From Dendrophyllia cribrosa (taxonomy: Eukaryota > Cnidaria > Anthozoa > Scleractinia > Dendrophylliidae): a stretch of 64,000 nt of DNA. Shown here piece after piece: positions 43,978-57,170 of this stretch; positions within the stretch are counted from its first letter, which is position 1, and every line of letters starts with the position of its first letter. The notes under the pieces are model-generated. The model did no database searches. It saw only the letters and a list, made by a program, of their open reading frames with translations, and was not told the DNA's origin. The DNA is taken from positions 582,501-646,500 of the forward strand of contig JAJLRJ010000009.1 in NCBI GenBank assembly GCA_024195265.1, given 5' to 3'. The translations under genes were made by a program, and so were the position numbers.

Positions 43978-44703
43978 ATGAAGATCATTGGCACAGGACT
44001 GAGCAAAACCGGAACTACAAGCCTAGCGAGTGCTTTGCGGATTCTTGGATATAAAGTTTACGATCATGCAGAACACATTGAGATGCACGCTGATGATTGG
44101 CTCGCGATATATCGCGGTGAAAAGACGCCAGATTTCGTGTCCATGTACGAAGGTGTCGATGCTGTGACAGACCTCCCTGCGGCTTATTGGTACGAAGAAA
44201 TTCTTGAGGCCTTTGCAAATGCGAAGGTTATTCTAACCGTGCGAGAAAATGATGAAATATGAGTTCAAAGCTGGGTGAAACATCTCCGATTGACTCGAGA
44301 TTTAGATGTGTTTTCTAAGCTAGCTCTCGCGTTCGGCAAACCGCTGATAATGAAGCTCAGTAAGGCAGTAATCTATGCTGTTTATGGCAGTCTCGATCCT
44401 ACGGCAACTAGCTTATTCAAAAAGAAGTATAATGCACACAACGAGAGGGTACAGACTGTTACTCCGGCGGAAAAACTGCTGGTTTACAACGTTAAGCAGG
44501 GCTGGGGTCCTTTGTGTCAATTTCTCGGAGTCGATGCTCCTTCAGAGGAATTTCCACATCAAAATATTGCAGGTTCGTACGTTCGTGGACGCAATGCTAC
44601 TTTCATCAAACAAGTGAAACATGAGCTTATTTTTTTGATATTTCCTGCGTTGTTGATTTTGTTGAGTATCTTTGTGTATATATTTTTGTACTGGGGCCAA
44701 TGA
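43978..44703 (+). pseudogene. P-loop sulfotransferase (Sulfotransfer_4-like) broken by one in-frame stop
   Basis: A 242-codon frame is intact except for TGA at codon 95 (44260-44262). Residues 1-20 hold the N-terminal strand and 5'-phosphosulfate-binding loop (GTGLSKTGTTSLASAL); residues 80-90 hold VILTVREND; the reading continues after the stop with VQSWVKHL, where relatives carry Trp, so a TGG to TGA change is likely. The C-terminus has a hydrophobic anchor of about 22 residues. The family is related to sulfotransferases using PAPS, but substrates are mostly unknown. The frame is intronless. It could be a recent pseudogene, a polymorphic null allele or an assembly error; recoding is not supported. 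Confidence 0.8.
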
Positions 44704-45640
44704 ACACTATCATTTTCGACCTACCCTGATTCCCCTAACAACTTGGTGTAAGGAGCTGGTAGTTTTGGTGGTGTTTAAGCCTTCAAGGGAATCTGGTGTG
44801 CCTTGAGTAACCAGACGTTAGTTGGTAGTTTATGTCCAGAACATGCACAGCCGCCATCACTAATGGCACCGCTAGTTTAAATTTATGTTTGGAGGATGGT
44901 ATGGCCATTCCCGTTTGTTTCTCGTGACAGCGCTGTCATGATCATTTCACGTGACTGGTGACCAATCCCCTGGCGACATACAGAGTCTCACTTCGACGCG
45001 CTGTCGAGCTCCAATATCAGCGTTTGGTTTCCAGTTTTGAGCGCCTATCATGTCAGATGGTCTAGCTAATAATAAAAGCTTTATTAATAATTTAAGAAAT
45101 ATCTTAATTGCATAAGATGCTAATTGTGGAATAGGAGTAGTTTTGCTCCTAATTTTACTTTCTTTGCGTAAGTAATAATAGTGAACTGTTAAGACGTCCG
45201 ACCAACAGTTGCACTCTTTTTTAATTATTTTCACTGAAATTCAACTTAGCTCTATTGCAAATACTTTGTTTAACCTGGAATAAAATAAACAAAAACCTGC
45301 TCAGTCAGTCAGTTATTCTTACCAATAACGTGACTTTTAATAAACATGCAGTGATTCTTCGTGTAGCCTGACCTACCGACACTGGGGAGAAAACTAGAGA
45401 CCGTCCAGTTTTCTCCCGTGTTGGGTTGGTGCGGCCACTTAGGCTAATCTGAATGATATCTTTTTCGATATATTATTAAACTTGAGAATAAAGCAGCGCC
45501 ACTTTCATCATGGGGGTTTCAAATCTCCGAGTAGGAAGGGTTCATAGCCGCAATAAGATCTGATTTGGACCGAGGGTCCAAATCCGCGGGGGGCGGGGAT
45601 CCAAATCCCGGAAATAGGCGTGATACTCAATCCGAGATGC
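44704..45640. other. Intergenic stretch, no gene
   Basis: No supported frame. A GCTTTATTAATAATTTAAGA block at about 45.07 kb matches the AT-rich insertion at 32.39 kb, so part is old retroposon. Otherwise nothing is recognisable. Confidence 0.4.
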
Positions 45641-45800
45641 ATGGCGGTCACGTGTGTTTGGATCGTATGGCTTGCTCTTGTTCAACTTGGCTTTGTTGCT
45701 TATGGAGTTGTTGTTTCAAAGTTTGCTAAGGAATCTTTTGCTTGATTCGTGATGGGGGCGCTGCTTCCAGTGCTTTCGTTTCTGAGAAGACAATCCTACC
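45641..45800 (+). pseudogene. Relic of a third DMT first exon
   Basis: ATG at 45641 opens MAVTCVWIVWLALVQLGF, closely matching exon 1 of both DMT paralogues, but lacks two Val codons, then after SKFAKE jumps by deletion into SFA and a stop at 45742-45744. Downstream, out of frame, the DNA still encodes LIRD and FVSEKTI of the exon. No second exon follows before paralogue B. It is closest to paralogue A in the MAVT and FVSEKTI parts. Confidence 0.82.
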
Positions 45801-45959
45801 TTGAAGTGACGTTTGAGTTTAGTTATCAACCTCTTCCCCAGGGTATCTCTTCTTCCTGTCCTCTGGAGCGAGAGAGAGCTCCCCCCCCCCCCCCCCCCCA
45901 CCCCCTTTGGTCTAGTCTGGTCACGTGTCTCTTGGACAATTACGTCAAGTAATTTCTTA

Positions 45960-46352
45960 CTGTATAGAGTACCGAAGTGTGACGTCACACTTGTGAAATT
46001 ATGGGATTTGATTAGATATTCGGAAAGGGCATGATGAAAAATGCCCGCTTGCCAAAAATCAGCATCTAATTGCAATTTGGGGGTGAGATATTGGCACCGT
46101 TATGCTCTGATGACTCCATACAAACCTTTCTAATTTTTGCCTTGGTTCATTAAATGAACCAAGGCAAAAATTAGAAAGGTTTGTATGGAATCATCAGAGC
46201 ATAACGGTGCCAATATCTCACCCCCAAATTGCAATTAGATGCTGATTTTTGGCAAGCGGGCATTTTTCGTCATGCCCTTTCCGAATATCTAATCAAATCC
46301 CATAATTTCACAAATTTAGTTTTTGTGACGTCATCACTTCGGTACTCTATTG
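45960..46352. mobile_element. Near-perfect foldback element in the DMT paralogue B promoter
   Basis: Arms of about 190 bases meet at ATGAACCAAGGCAAAAATTAG near 46150. The outer ends are ATAGAGTACCGAAGTGTGACGT on the left and ACGTCATCACTTCGGTACTCTAT on the right, the right arm containing a short extra AATTTAGTTTTTGT. It ends about 80 bases before the ATG of paralogue B. A CG-rich CRE-like TGACGTCA half occurs in each end. Confidence 0.88.
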
Positions 46353-46432
46353 CCTTTTCCGGAAAGGTGTGGGGTGCGTGGGTTACCTTTAAAACCGGAA
46401 GTGCGTGACGATGTTGAGTAACGCAAACCATA

Positions 46433-48809
46433 ATGGCGGTCGCGAGTGTTTGGATTGTATGGCTTGCTCTTGTTGTTGTTCAACTTGGCTTTGGAGCTTA
46501 TGGAGTTATTGTTTCAAAGTTTGCTAAAGAGAACAAAGCAGATCCTTTAATCTTCAGCTTGATTCGAAACGGTTGCAGTTTTCCGTTGCTTTTAATTGCT
46601 GCCCTTTTATCCAAGGAGAGAATTCAAATTCCTTCCCCGAGGTGAGACGGTCCTACTTATACTTTTGACTTGTGAGTTTTTGCTTTTATTATTTAAATTG
46701 ACTAAAATCCAGTCAGAAGGATTTCAACTTCTTTTATAATGGTTTTGTAAAGGACTTAAAAAAGCTGAAGCAGTTTTAGCTTAGGAAATATGTCGAAAAA
46801 AGGAGACGTCTACACGCAGGCTATTTTTTTTTTGCTGAATCATTGTTTGCCGAAATCTTAGAAATCACTCTGGTATGATTTGTAATTAATTAATTCTGCT
46901 TAATTATTAGGGAGGACTTAAATACACCGCAATAACAGCTAAGGGTAGAATAAATCCTAACGAAATGATTGAATGTTTGTAACTGCATTCAGAAATTGTG
47001 ATTACATAAATTAATAACTGATTTAAAAACCTTAACCCTGACACCTCTTTGTTTGTCATTATCCCTGGCATGTGTTGGTTAAATTTTACGTTAATCCGTC
47101 CAGTCTGCATGCCCTAAAAATTCGTTCATAACCAACATACTCTCACAAAAATCAAGTGCAAGATTTTTAGCTCGTAAAGTTTCGTAATCAACAACACGCC
47201 TCCACAGGAAATTAAGCTTATATCACGTAAGCGTCAACACATGCACACGCGATGGTTACAGCCATGCTCCGTCACGCGTGACCAGTAATCTCGTAATCCA
47301 CAAGACTGAAATGAACATTTCAATATTTCTTTGTAACGCACGAGATTTGAATGAAACCTTGAAGATCTCTCTGAAAAACACTTTGAAAGTCACAAGTTAC
47401 TTCGCTACACGCATAAAAAACCTAATATTGTTCGGATATGTAACATTTCAAATAAAATGGTATTTTGTTGGTCTTTGTTTCCGAAATTGCGGTAAAATTC
47501 TCACGGGAATTCCGAATCTCGGAATGAGTTTACGAAACCGATGCGTAAACTTGAAAACTCCATTCATATTTTCAAAAATACTGGTGACGGAGCATGGCTG
47601 TAAACTTATTGCGTCGACGAAGGAGACGCTTCCTAATCTTGTCGGCTAGGCGGAACGAATGAAGAAAAGTGTCGGTACCAAATCTGCGCCATCTTGAAAC
47701 GTCACAATAGTATCACAACGTACAACGTTCCACAACTACAAGCCGGCCCTAAATTAAGAAAGAACCAGGAACATGCCTGAAACGCGAATGCCATGTCACA
47801 ACGAGGTACCTAAGGAGACGCACTTTAATCTGTGATTACTTCTAGTCTAAACTTTTAAATGATCGGCATATTTTGAGCCTGATTTTTTTCTTTGTTTTCT
47901 TCATTTACCAGGGATCTTCCCCTTTTTATCGTCCTTGGCTTAGGAATGTTTGGAAATCAGATACTGTATCTTCTTGGCGTTTATTACACCAATGCTGACA
48001 TCACTGTAATATTTCAACCCGCCATTCCCGTATGGACTGCCTTACTCGCCATCATTGTGCGAATAGAGCCATTCCCAGACTTCCATACCTTGCGGGGCTG
48101 GGCCAAGTGTCTCGGAATTCTCCTCGCTGCATCAGGCGCTATAGTGATGACATTGCCAGGATTACAAAAGAACTCTGGTGAACAGGCAGACAACGGTGGC
48201 TCCAGTAACTCTGGTAAAATCCATTTGTGGGGGTACATATTTCCCCTGGCAAACTCATTTTCCATGGCGGGGTACGTTCTTATACAAAAAAAATTCATCT
48301 TTAACAAAGAGGACTCTTGTTGGAAAACTAAACCTGTTTTGATCACCGCTTGGATTACTTTGTTTGCCATAATTTTCATGGCTTTGGCCTCGCTGTACTA
48401 TGTCAGTAAGCCAGAGAAATTCACGTATTTCCCCAAGGAGGAAATCTACCCGATTCTCTACGCTATTTTCATAGGCTCTACTCTGTGCTATCTTTTAATT
48501 TCCTGGTGTAACATGCAGATTTCTGCGTCACTTGTCACAGCAACCTGGCCTCTTCAGGTGCTGTTCTGCACCATCTTGTCGTATTTCGTTTTAGGGGAGG
48601 ACCTAAATACACTGGAGTATTTGGGGGGCGGGTTCATTGTTTTTGGACTTATTTTGGTCTTGTGGTCCAATTATGTGGAGGAAAACAAAAGGAGAGATGA
48701 AGAGTTAAAAAACTTGCTCCAGGGGTCAAACAGCTATTCAGTAAACGTGTCGCAGTATAACACATTTGTTCCTGAAGTTCATCCTGCTGAGAGATACAGA
48801 GTGAACTAG
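46433..48809 (+). CDS. EamA/drug-metabolite-transporter family membrane protein (paralogue B)
   Basis: Two exons, 46433-46641 and 47912-48809, joined in phase 2 (donor GTGAGA, acceptor TTCATTTACCAG), giving 368 residues. Exon 1 has exactly the same length (209 bases) and splice phase as paralogue A. The protein has about ten membrane segments in two EamA halves; the regions FQPAIPVWTALLAIIVRIEP and ATWPLQVLFCTILSYF are almost identical between the two. A hydrophilic loop (KNSGEQADNGGSSNSG) separates TM segments and the tail is charged. The divergent head-to-head arrangement, with a relic exon between, shows local duplication by inversion. The transported substrate is unknown. A foldback element sits directly upstream and could supply or disturb promoter sites. 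Confidence 0.87.
47254..47608. mobile_element. MITE in the DMT paralogue B intron
   Basis: GTTACAGCCATGCTCCGTCAC at the left is complementary to GTGACGGAGCATGGCTGTAAAC at the right, and GTGACCAGTAATC / ACTGGTGAC add further pairing. The 123-codon frame across it has no domain and is treated as chance. Confidence 0.75.
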
Positions 48810-49750
48810 AGATTTGAACACTAAAAAGACATTTAATGAGGTATATTAATAATCTTCAATTATTTCAGGTTTACTGAATTCCACGTTTGGTTCTTTTAAT
48901 AATAAATAATAATAATAATAATAATAACGAATATTTTAATAGTATGTAACCCATCAGTGTATGAAACACTGTTATCAATGGGGTCCTGTAATATAGTTTG
49001 ATGTAGAGGTAAGCCTTAATGTTTCAACCTTAGCTAGAGTGGTTTCAATTAATTTCATAATTGTGCAGTTACAAGAAGTATCCATACTCCCCCCATGGAG
49101 GATCACTGGAAATTCTGAGGGGGAGGGGTTTCCAAAGGGGTGGGGAGGGGGAGCTCAAACATGGCAGAGGTATGGATATATCTTCCGGAACAACACTGTC
49201 ATTGAGACTTCTTTGAAGTATAAATAGATTGAAAAAGATTGAGAATACTTATAACTGCTAATTAGTAACGATTATAACAAAAATATCTATCTATTTGAAA
49301 TACAAAGCAAAATAATGGTTGCGATCTCCATTCCTTTTGAGGGGCAAAAGTTGTAAATTGGTAAATCGAAAAGGAGTATATTATTATTTCAGTACCTTTT
49401 AGGATGTCGAACCAAAAAAATATAACGGATGTTCATGTGTTGTTTAAGAATTGTTACTTCTTAGGGGTGAAAATGAATTTATAAGCCATGCCCACAAAAC
49501 GAGATTCTGGTATCTTTAATTGTATTTTTTTTAAATTCCAACAATCACTCCCGCCTTTTTTACATGGGAGTCCACCCCTGCAGCAATAGTAACCATAATA
49601 ATTATCTACGCTTCAAGTCAGCGCTTGTATGAAATAACTTGAGCATCTTGACAGGCTTTTGGCTGAAGTTTTCCATGCATGAAAGTGAAAATCAATACAG
49701 TGTCGATTAAAGCCGTAAGAAGGAAAATTCGAGTAAGAGCAATGATACTC
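48810..49750. other. Intergenic stretch downstream of DMT paralogue B
   Basis: Contains an AATAAA within an AAT repeat at about 48.9 kb that may serve as polyadenylation signal, and a G-rich block at 49.1-49.16 kb related to that at 16.3 kb. No gene is supported. Confidence 0.45.
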
Positions 49751-49838
49751 AAGATAATTTAAAGGAGAAGGTCATTCCAAAATGGCACATTTTTTTCTTT
49801 CCGCCATTAAAAAGTTAATGTAAAGATATGGTACTTAC

Positions 49839-49922
49839 CAAAATTTCAGCTTCCAAAGAGCTTTTGAACCTAATAAAATCCTTGTCCAAAGTAGCCCAAA
49901 ATTCCTGCACGATTGCCGCCAT
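49839..49922 (-). CDS. TIR-encoded outward-facing 28-codon exon, left arm
   Basis: On the minus strand the left arm carries ATGGCGGCAATCGTGCAGGA and stays open for exactly 28 codons to a consensus donor GTAAGTACC. The peptide starts MAAIVQEFWATLDKDF and ends SSLEAEIL. The right arm encodes the same peptide with only two conservative changes. It points away from the element interior, toward DMT paralogue B. It may be a first exon captured from a host gene or an exon that splices into neighbours; the function is unknown. Confidence 0.5.
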
Positions 49923-49996
49923 CTTGAAATATACTTATAGCAACCTGGCGATGCACGCGTGACGTCAATGAGTCCCAAACTCGTTTGTAAATCAAA

Positions 49997-50170
49997 ATGG
50001 CTGCTCTGGGGCCGTATCGCTTTTAACCAGAGAGTGTTCCAGATGCAAATGAAGGTTCTGATGATGAAGACAATGGAGCAGAAAGACTTTTAAACTTAAA
50101 CTGGTGTACCTGCGGTAGATGGAACTAAGAGAGTCCGCAAGAGACTGCATCTGTTGTTTAGAAGAACCGG
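49997..50170 (+). pseudogene. P2X7 intracellular-domain-like remnant
   Basis: Just inside the left arm an ATG opens MAALGPYRF and stops, but the frame continues with PESVPDANEG..., an acidic stretch, and LNWCTCGRW, which recalls the CxCGxC motif of P2X7-type cytoplasmic zinc-binding domains often present in cnidarian gene models. At least three stops break it. Confidence 0.4.
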
Positions 50171-50374
50171 AGTCGGAAAACAAGTTCACAGAAGGTACTT
50201 TGTACAGTTTGCACGCCAGTTTAAAGGCGATCACGTTTACTGATGACTGTTATTTTCAAAATAATGAATGATACTGAGGATCAATACCTGTATCATTTAT
50301 TGTATTTATCGGCAACTGAAGGGATCCGCAAGATGAGGATCGAAACCGATATTGCCTGACCATTTACCAAACTA

Positions 50375-50899
50375 ATGTCGGAGAAAATCCTAAATCCAGA
50401 AGGACTAATAGTAGTCCCTGGCCCGAACAGTGAAGAAGACCATGAAGAAATGGAGCTACCAGACAGCCAACAAGAAGACGAATTTCCTGACGAGCCAGAA
50501 GACGATGAACAGATCCCTTGCAGCCAAAGAACTCCCAAAGTCAGGAAATCGAGAGGGCAAAACCACGTTCCCGGCAATAGCAGAAACGGCCGCCACAGCC
50601 AAACCTGGCCCGCCGAAGCGGAGAAACAAGAACATGCAGAAAAAGCGATCAAATCGCTGAAAAGACATACGGAGAAACAAACTTGCCAGCCGTCCCTTCA
50701 ATACAGGGCTCGGGCTCGCATTAACATGATTAATGCGGACGACGATTTCAAAACAGACATAAGACGCATTAGGAAAAATGTCGAACAAGAATACGTGAAA
50801 GCTCTCACACGTTTTCGCTACAGAGAGATCGACCGTTTTAGAGTAGAACTTAAAAAGGAAAGAGACCGAAAGCTCCTAGCAAAAATTTACGCACTGTAA
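50375..50899 (+). CDS. Unrecognised 174-residue acidic-then-basic ORF in the composite element
   Basis: The N-terminal half is acidic (EEDHEEMELP, DEPEDDEQIP), the middle is rich in Lys, Arg, Gln and Asn, and the C-terminal 70 residues are predicted helical and strongly charged (INADDDFKTDIRRIRKNVEQ). No family is recognised. It lies directly upstream of reverse-transcriptase remnants on the same strand, so it may be a first ORF of that retroelement, or part of the host transposon. The frame is intact, unlike everything around it. Confidence 0.45.
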   Translation: MSEKILNPEGLIVVPGPNSEEDHEEMELPDSQQEDEFPDEPEDDEQIPCSQRTPKVRKSRGQNHVPGNSRNGRHSQTWPAEAEKQEHAEKAIKSLKRHTEKQTCQPSLQYRARARINMINADDDFKTDIRRIRKNVEQEYVKALTRFRYREIDRFRVELKKERDRKLLAKIYAL

Positions 50900-51234
50900 A
50901 TAAGGAACGTTCTTTCAAGAAGCCAGCAGAAGCCAGCGCCTTCGGCGCCTAGAGAAAAGATTGTAAACATGAGCAATGTACATAAGGTAGCAGAGAAAAT
51001 TCAACAGAAGATTTCTCAATTCAGCGAAATGATGTCAAAACTAGAAGGCATTCAGAACAAACAAGTTAAACAGTATACATGCCTTTTTTCTGAGTCTCAT
51101 TATAAAAACGGGGCCATTAATAAACCATTTAAAGTCACTTCACACTAAAGAAAAACAAACAAAGCCATTCAAAGTCGGCCGAGCAAGTAAAAAGCGAAAT
51201 GAACGCAAAAAATCAAGCACAAAAAAGAACTTAA

Positions 51235-52972
51235 TACACGTTTAGAGAAAAACAAAAAACACATCAAAAACCTCTCTGATAAAGAACTTACAAATGATCA
51301 GATCAATTTACTAGGAAGAGGTTTGAAATATATTCCTACACCCGTGACAAACGAAATACAAATTAAAAGGCAACTCTTGCGTGACTTCGATCAGTTCGCA
51401 AGAAGAATGCGTCTACAATACATTTTTCACGGGGAAAACAAAAAAACCTCACCCTTTCCACGTTAAATCTTCGTGGAACCCACCAGTGCAACCATCAGTT
51501 GCACTTGAAAGCTATTTAGAAGAGGTTAAAACTCAGTTCGCGGAAATACAAATCGTAAAACCTAGACATAATCTCAATTCCGCTGAGTGTGAGGCACTCA
51601 AAACCTTAAACGTGACACCGAAATCAACCTTAAAAAGGCTGACAAAGGAACAACTACTATGGTTCTAAACACGGAAGATAAAAGAAGGTCAAAACCTATT
51701 AGATAACGAAAAACATTACAGACCTCTTCCAGAACCCATGGTTAAAGAAACATACTTCAGAGTTCAACAACTAATTGACAAACTCTGCAGTGTTATGGAA
51801 ATTACATAGATGAAATGACTAAAAAGGGGCAGTGTCAAACACCAGACCCGCCTCGTATCCCAATATTTTACACCCTCACAAAGATACACAAACCGACCCC
51901 TGTCGGAAGACCAATTATATCAGGGTGTGATGGCCCAACAGAAAAACTATCATCATTCGTTGACAAACTCATTCAGCCGATAGCACAACAACAGAAGTCA
52001 TATCCCAAAGATACGACTCATTTCATCAAGTTTGTAGAACAAACGAAAGTCCCAGAAAACACAATCTTTGGTCAAACTCTATGGACTTAACGAGCCTATA
52101 TACGAATATCCCACAAGAGGAAGGAATTAACATAGTATGCAAGGCCTATGACGCCTTTCAGAACTCATTCCATTTTGATGGAAAAAACTACCTTCAAACC
52201 CACGGAACTGCCAGAGGCACTAAAATGGCAGTCGCTTTTGCAAACATTTTCGTGGCAAAGGTAGAAACAGAAATCATAAGTCAAAGTGCTTTAAAACCGC
52301 TCGTTTGGAAACGTTTTATTGGTGACATTTTTTCCCTTTGGGACACAACCAAAGGAGAAATACTACGGTTCATTGGACATGCTAACAAACATCATACAAG
52401 TATAAACTCATACGGCTGATATATCCGAAACAGAAATATTCTTCTTGGGCACTAACGTTTACAAAGGCGAGAGCCGATTCATAGCTGAATCGGTGCTCGA
52501 TGTACGCACCCATTTCAAAGCAACTGAAACTTTTCAGTACACCCATTATTCAAGATGCCACCCATCTGGTGTCAAAAAAGGTTTCATCAAAGGAGAAGCT
52601 CTCAGACTTCTCAGAACTAACTCTTCAAAAAACATTATTTCAAGAGAACATAAATACTTCAAAGCACATCTACCTGAAAGAGGTTACCCAGAGAATTTTG
52701 TTCAAAGGGTCCTCTCAGAAGTTACTTTTGAAGACAGAAATAAAGCGCTCCAGCAAAAACAAAACGAAGACTGACAAGAAAATCCTGCCTTTTCAGGTAA
52801 CGAAATATCATCCATCGGTGCCTAACTTAAAACAGATCCTCATAAACAATGGCATCTTGTAAAACAGCAGCCATTACTAAACGATATATACGAAGAACCG
52901 CCCCTAATATCATACATAACGGAACGGTCTCTAAAAGATATACTCGTAAGAGCTGACCTTTTTAAAGGCTAA
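51235..52972 (+). pseudogene. Decayed Penelope-type reverse transcriptase without visible GIY-YIG
   Basis: Fragments in shifting frames give, in order, an N-terminal LSDKELTNDQINLLGRGLKY block (51270-51330), FHVKSSWNPP (51450), the IPIFYTLTKIHKP / VGRPIISGCDGPT blocks (51857-51945), MDLTSLYTNIPQEEG (52081), GTARGTKMAVAFANIF (52203-52250), WKRFIGDIFSLWD where the catalytic YIDD-like motif is changed to FIGD (52308-52345), and a C-terminal PSVPNLKQILINNGIL with SLKDILVRADLFKG (52810-52972). At least five frameshifts or stops, plus the altered catalytic Asp, show it is dead. It differs from the element at 10.4-12.96 kb. Confidence 0.78.
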
Positions 52973-53009
52973 AACACGCATGTGGGAGTCGCGTAGGCAT
53001 GCCACTCTT

Positions 53010-53313
53010 TATTACATTTTTGACAGGAGAGGACTTTTTCTTATAAATGGTGGGAACAGCATCTTGTTTTTTCTTTCTTTTGCTGGTTTTTCCACCCAGG
53101 AGACTGTGGGGGTGATCGAATTCAAAACAATCATCAGTGAAGTGCTCCCAACATGGTTTATGGTTTTGCCAAGAACTTTTTGTCCCGGCCAAGCTTGATT
53201 AGCCATTGTCGAGCGATTTTTCTTCTTGAAATAGGCAAACGATGGAAAGAAATACCTCTTTTGCTGTCTTTTGAAGACCTATTAGAACAATACGGTGCTG
53301 AACAAAACGGCAT
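53010..53313 (-). pseudogene. THAP zinc-finger remnant
   Basis: From the ATG at 53313 the minus strand reads MPFCSAPYCSN...ISFHRLP...ARQWLIKLGRD, then after a frameshift CWEHFTDDCFEFDHPHS...KRKKKQDAVPTIY. This is the C2CH order of a THAP domain with its conserved HF and AVPT-type end. THAP domains bind transposon ends in P-element-type transposases. The frame break shows it is inactive; no catalytic domain is visible downstream because the retroelement sits there. Confidence 0.75.
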
Positions 53314-53422
53314 TTTGAAACAACAACAACTTTATCTTGCGAGTTCAATCTTCCCGCCAAACTTCAGCTTGGGACTCATTGACGTCACGCATGCATCGCC
53401 AGGTTGCTAAGTATATTTCAAG

Positions 53423-53506
53423 ATGGCGGCAATCGTGCAGGATTTTTGGGCTACTTTGGACAAGGATTATATTAGGTTCAAAAGCTCTTTGGAAGCTGAA
53501 ATTTTG
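53423..53506 (+). CDS. TIR-encoded outward-facing 28-codon exon, right arm
   Basis: The right arm carries the same ATG-initiated 28-codon segment (MAAIVQDFWATLDKDY...SSLEAEIL) ending at a GTAAGTAC donor at 53507, on the plus strand. Only D/E and Y/F differences separate it from the left arm copy. It points toward the ACT tract. An ATGGCGGC context with an upstream TGACGTCA-like site (53382-53390) resembles a promoter-plus-first-exon module. Confidence 0.5.
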
Positions 53507-53599
53507 GTAAGTACTTTATCTTTACATTAACTGTTTATTAGAGAAAAGAAAAAAATGTGCCGTTTTGGAATGACCTTCTCCTTTAATTATTTCAATTAA

Positions 53600-53846
53600 T
53601 GGCACTCACAACTCACTTCCTTTAGCACTTAACATGATCTAAATTTCCTTTTTAATATATACCCCTTTATGCCTGTAATTTTTTCTTAGTTTTTAATTAA
53701 TTTTAACCATTTTTAATTATTGGATATTTCATATTTTTATGAATTGTTATATTTTCTTAAGATAGATCATTATTTTAGCAGAGCCCCTCTGGATATATAT
53801 ACTAGCCACGTTGATAAATGGTCACCCTGCCTAATAAAAGTTCACA
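53600..53846 (+). mobile_element. LINE 3' end preceding the ACT tract
   Basis: The segment ending CCCCTCTGGATATATATACT ... GGTCACCCTGCCTAATAAAAG has the layout of a non-LTR 3' UTR directly followed by a simple repeat tail. Coding sequence is not present, so it would be a strongly truncated copy. Confidence 0.5.
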
Positions 53847-57165
<3,319 letters not shown>

Positions 57166-57170
57166 AAGAA

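Larger units (their letters stand above)
49757..53596. mobile_element. Composite element with about 220-bp terminal inverted repeats
   Basis: The left arm (49757-49980) and right arm (53366-53596) are inverted copies starting TTTAAAGGAGAAGGTCATTCC. Between them are, left to right: a P2X7-like remnant (+), a 174-codon ORF (+), a decayed reverse transcriptase (+) and a THAP finger (-). TIRs and a THAP finger suggest a DNA transposon, and the reverse transcriptase is probably a secondary insertion. A clean target duplication was not identified (ATAATT versus ATTATT at the edges). Confidence 0.75.

Noticed and set aside
44260..44262. Selenocysteine or programmed readthrough at the sulfotransferase TGA
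   Set aside because: Relatives carry Trp at this position and no selenocysteine element was recognised downstream; a simple nonsense change is more likely.
47278..47649. 123-codon frame in the DMT B intron
   Set aside because: It spans a MITE with inverted ends and shows no domain; chance frame.
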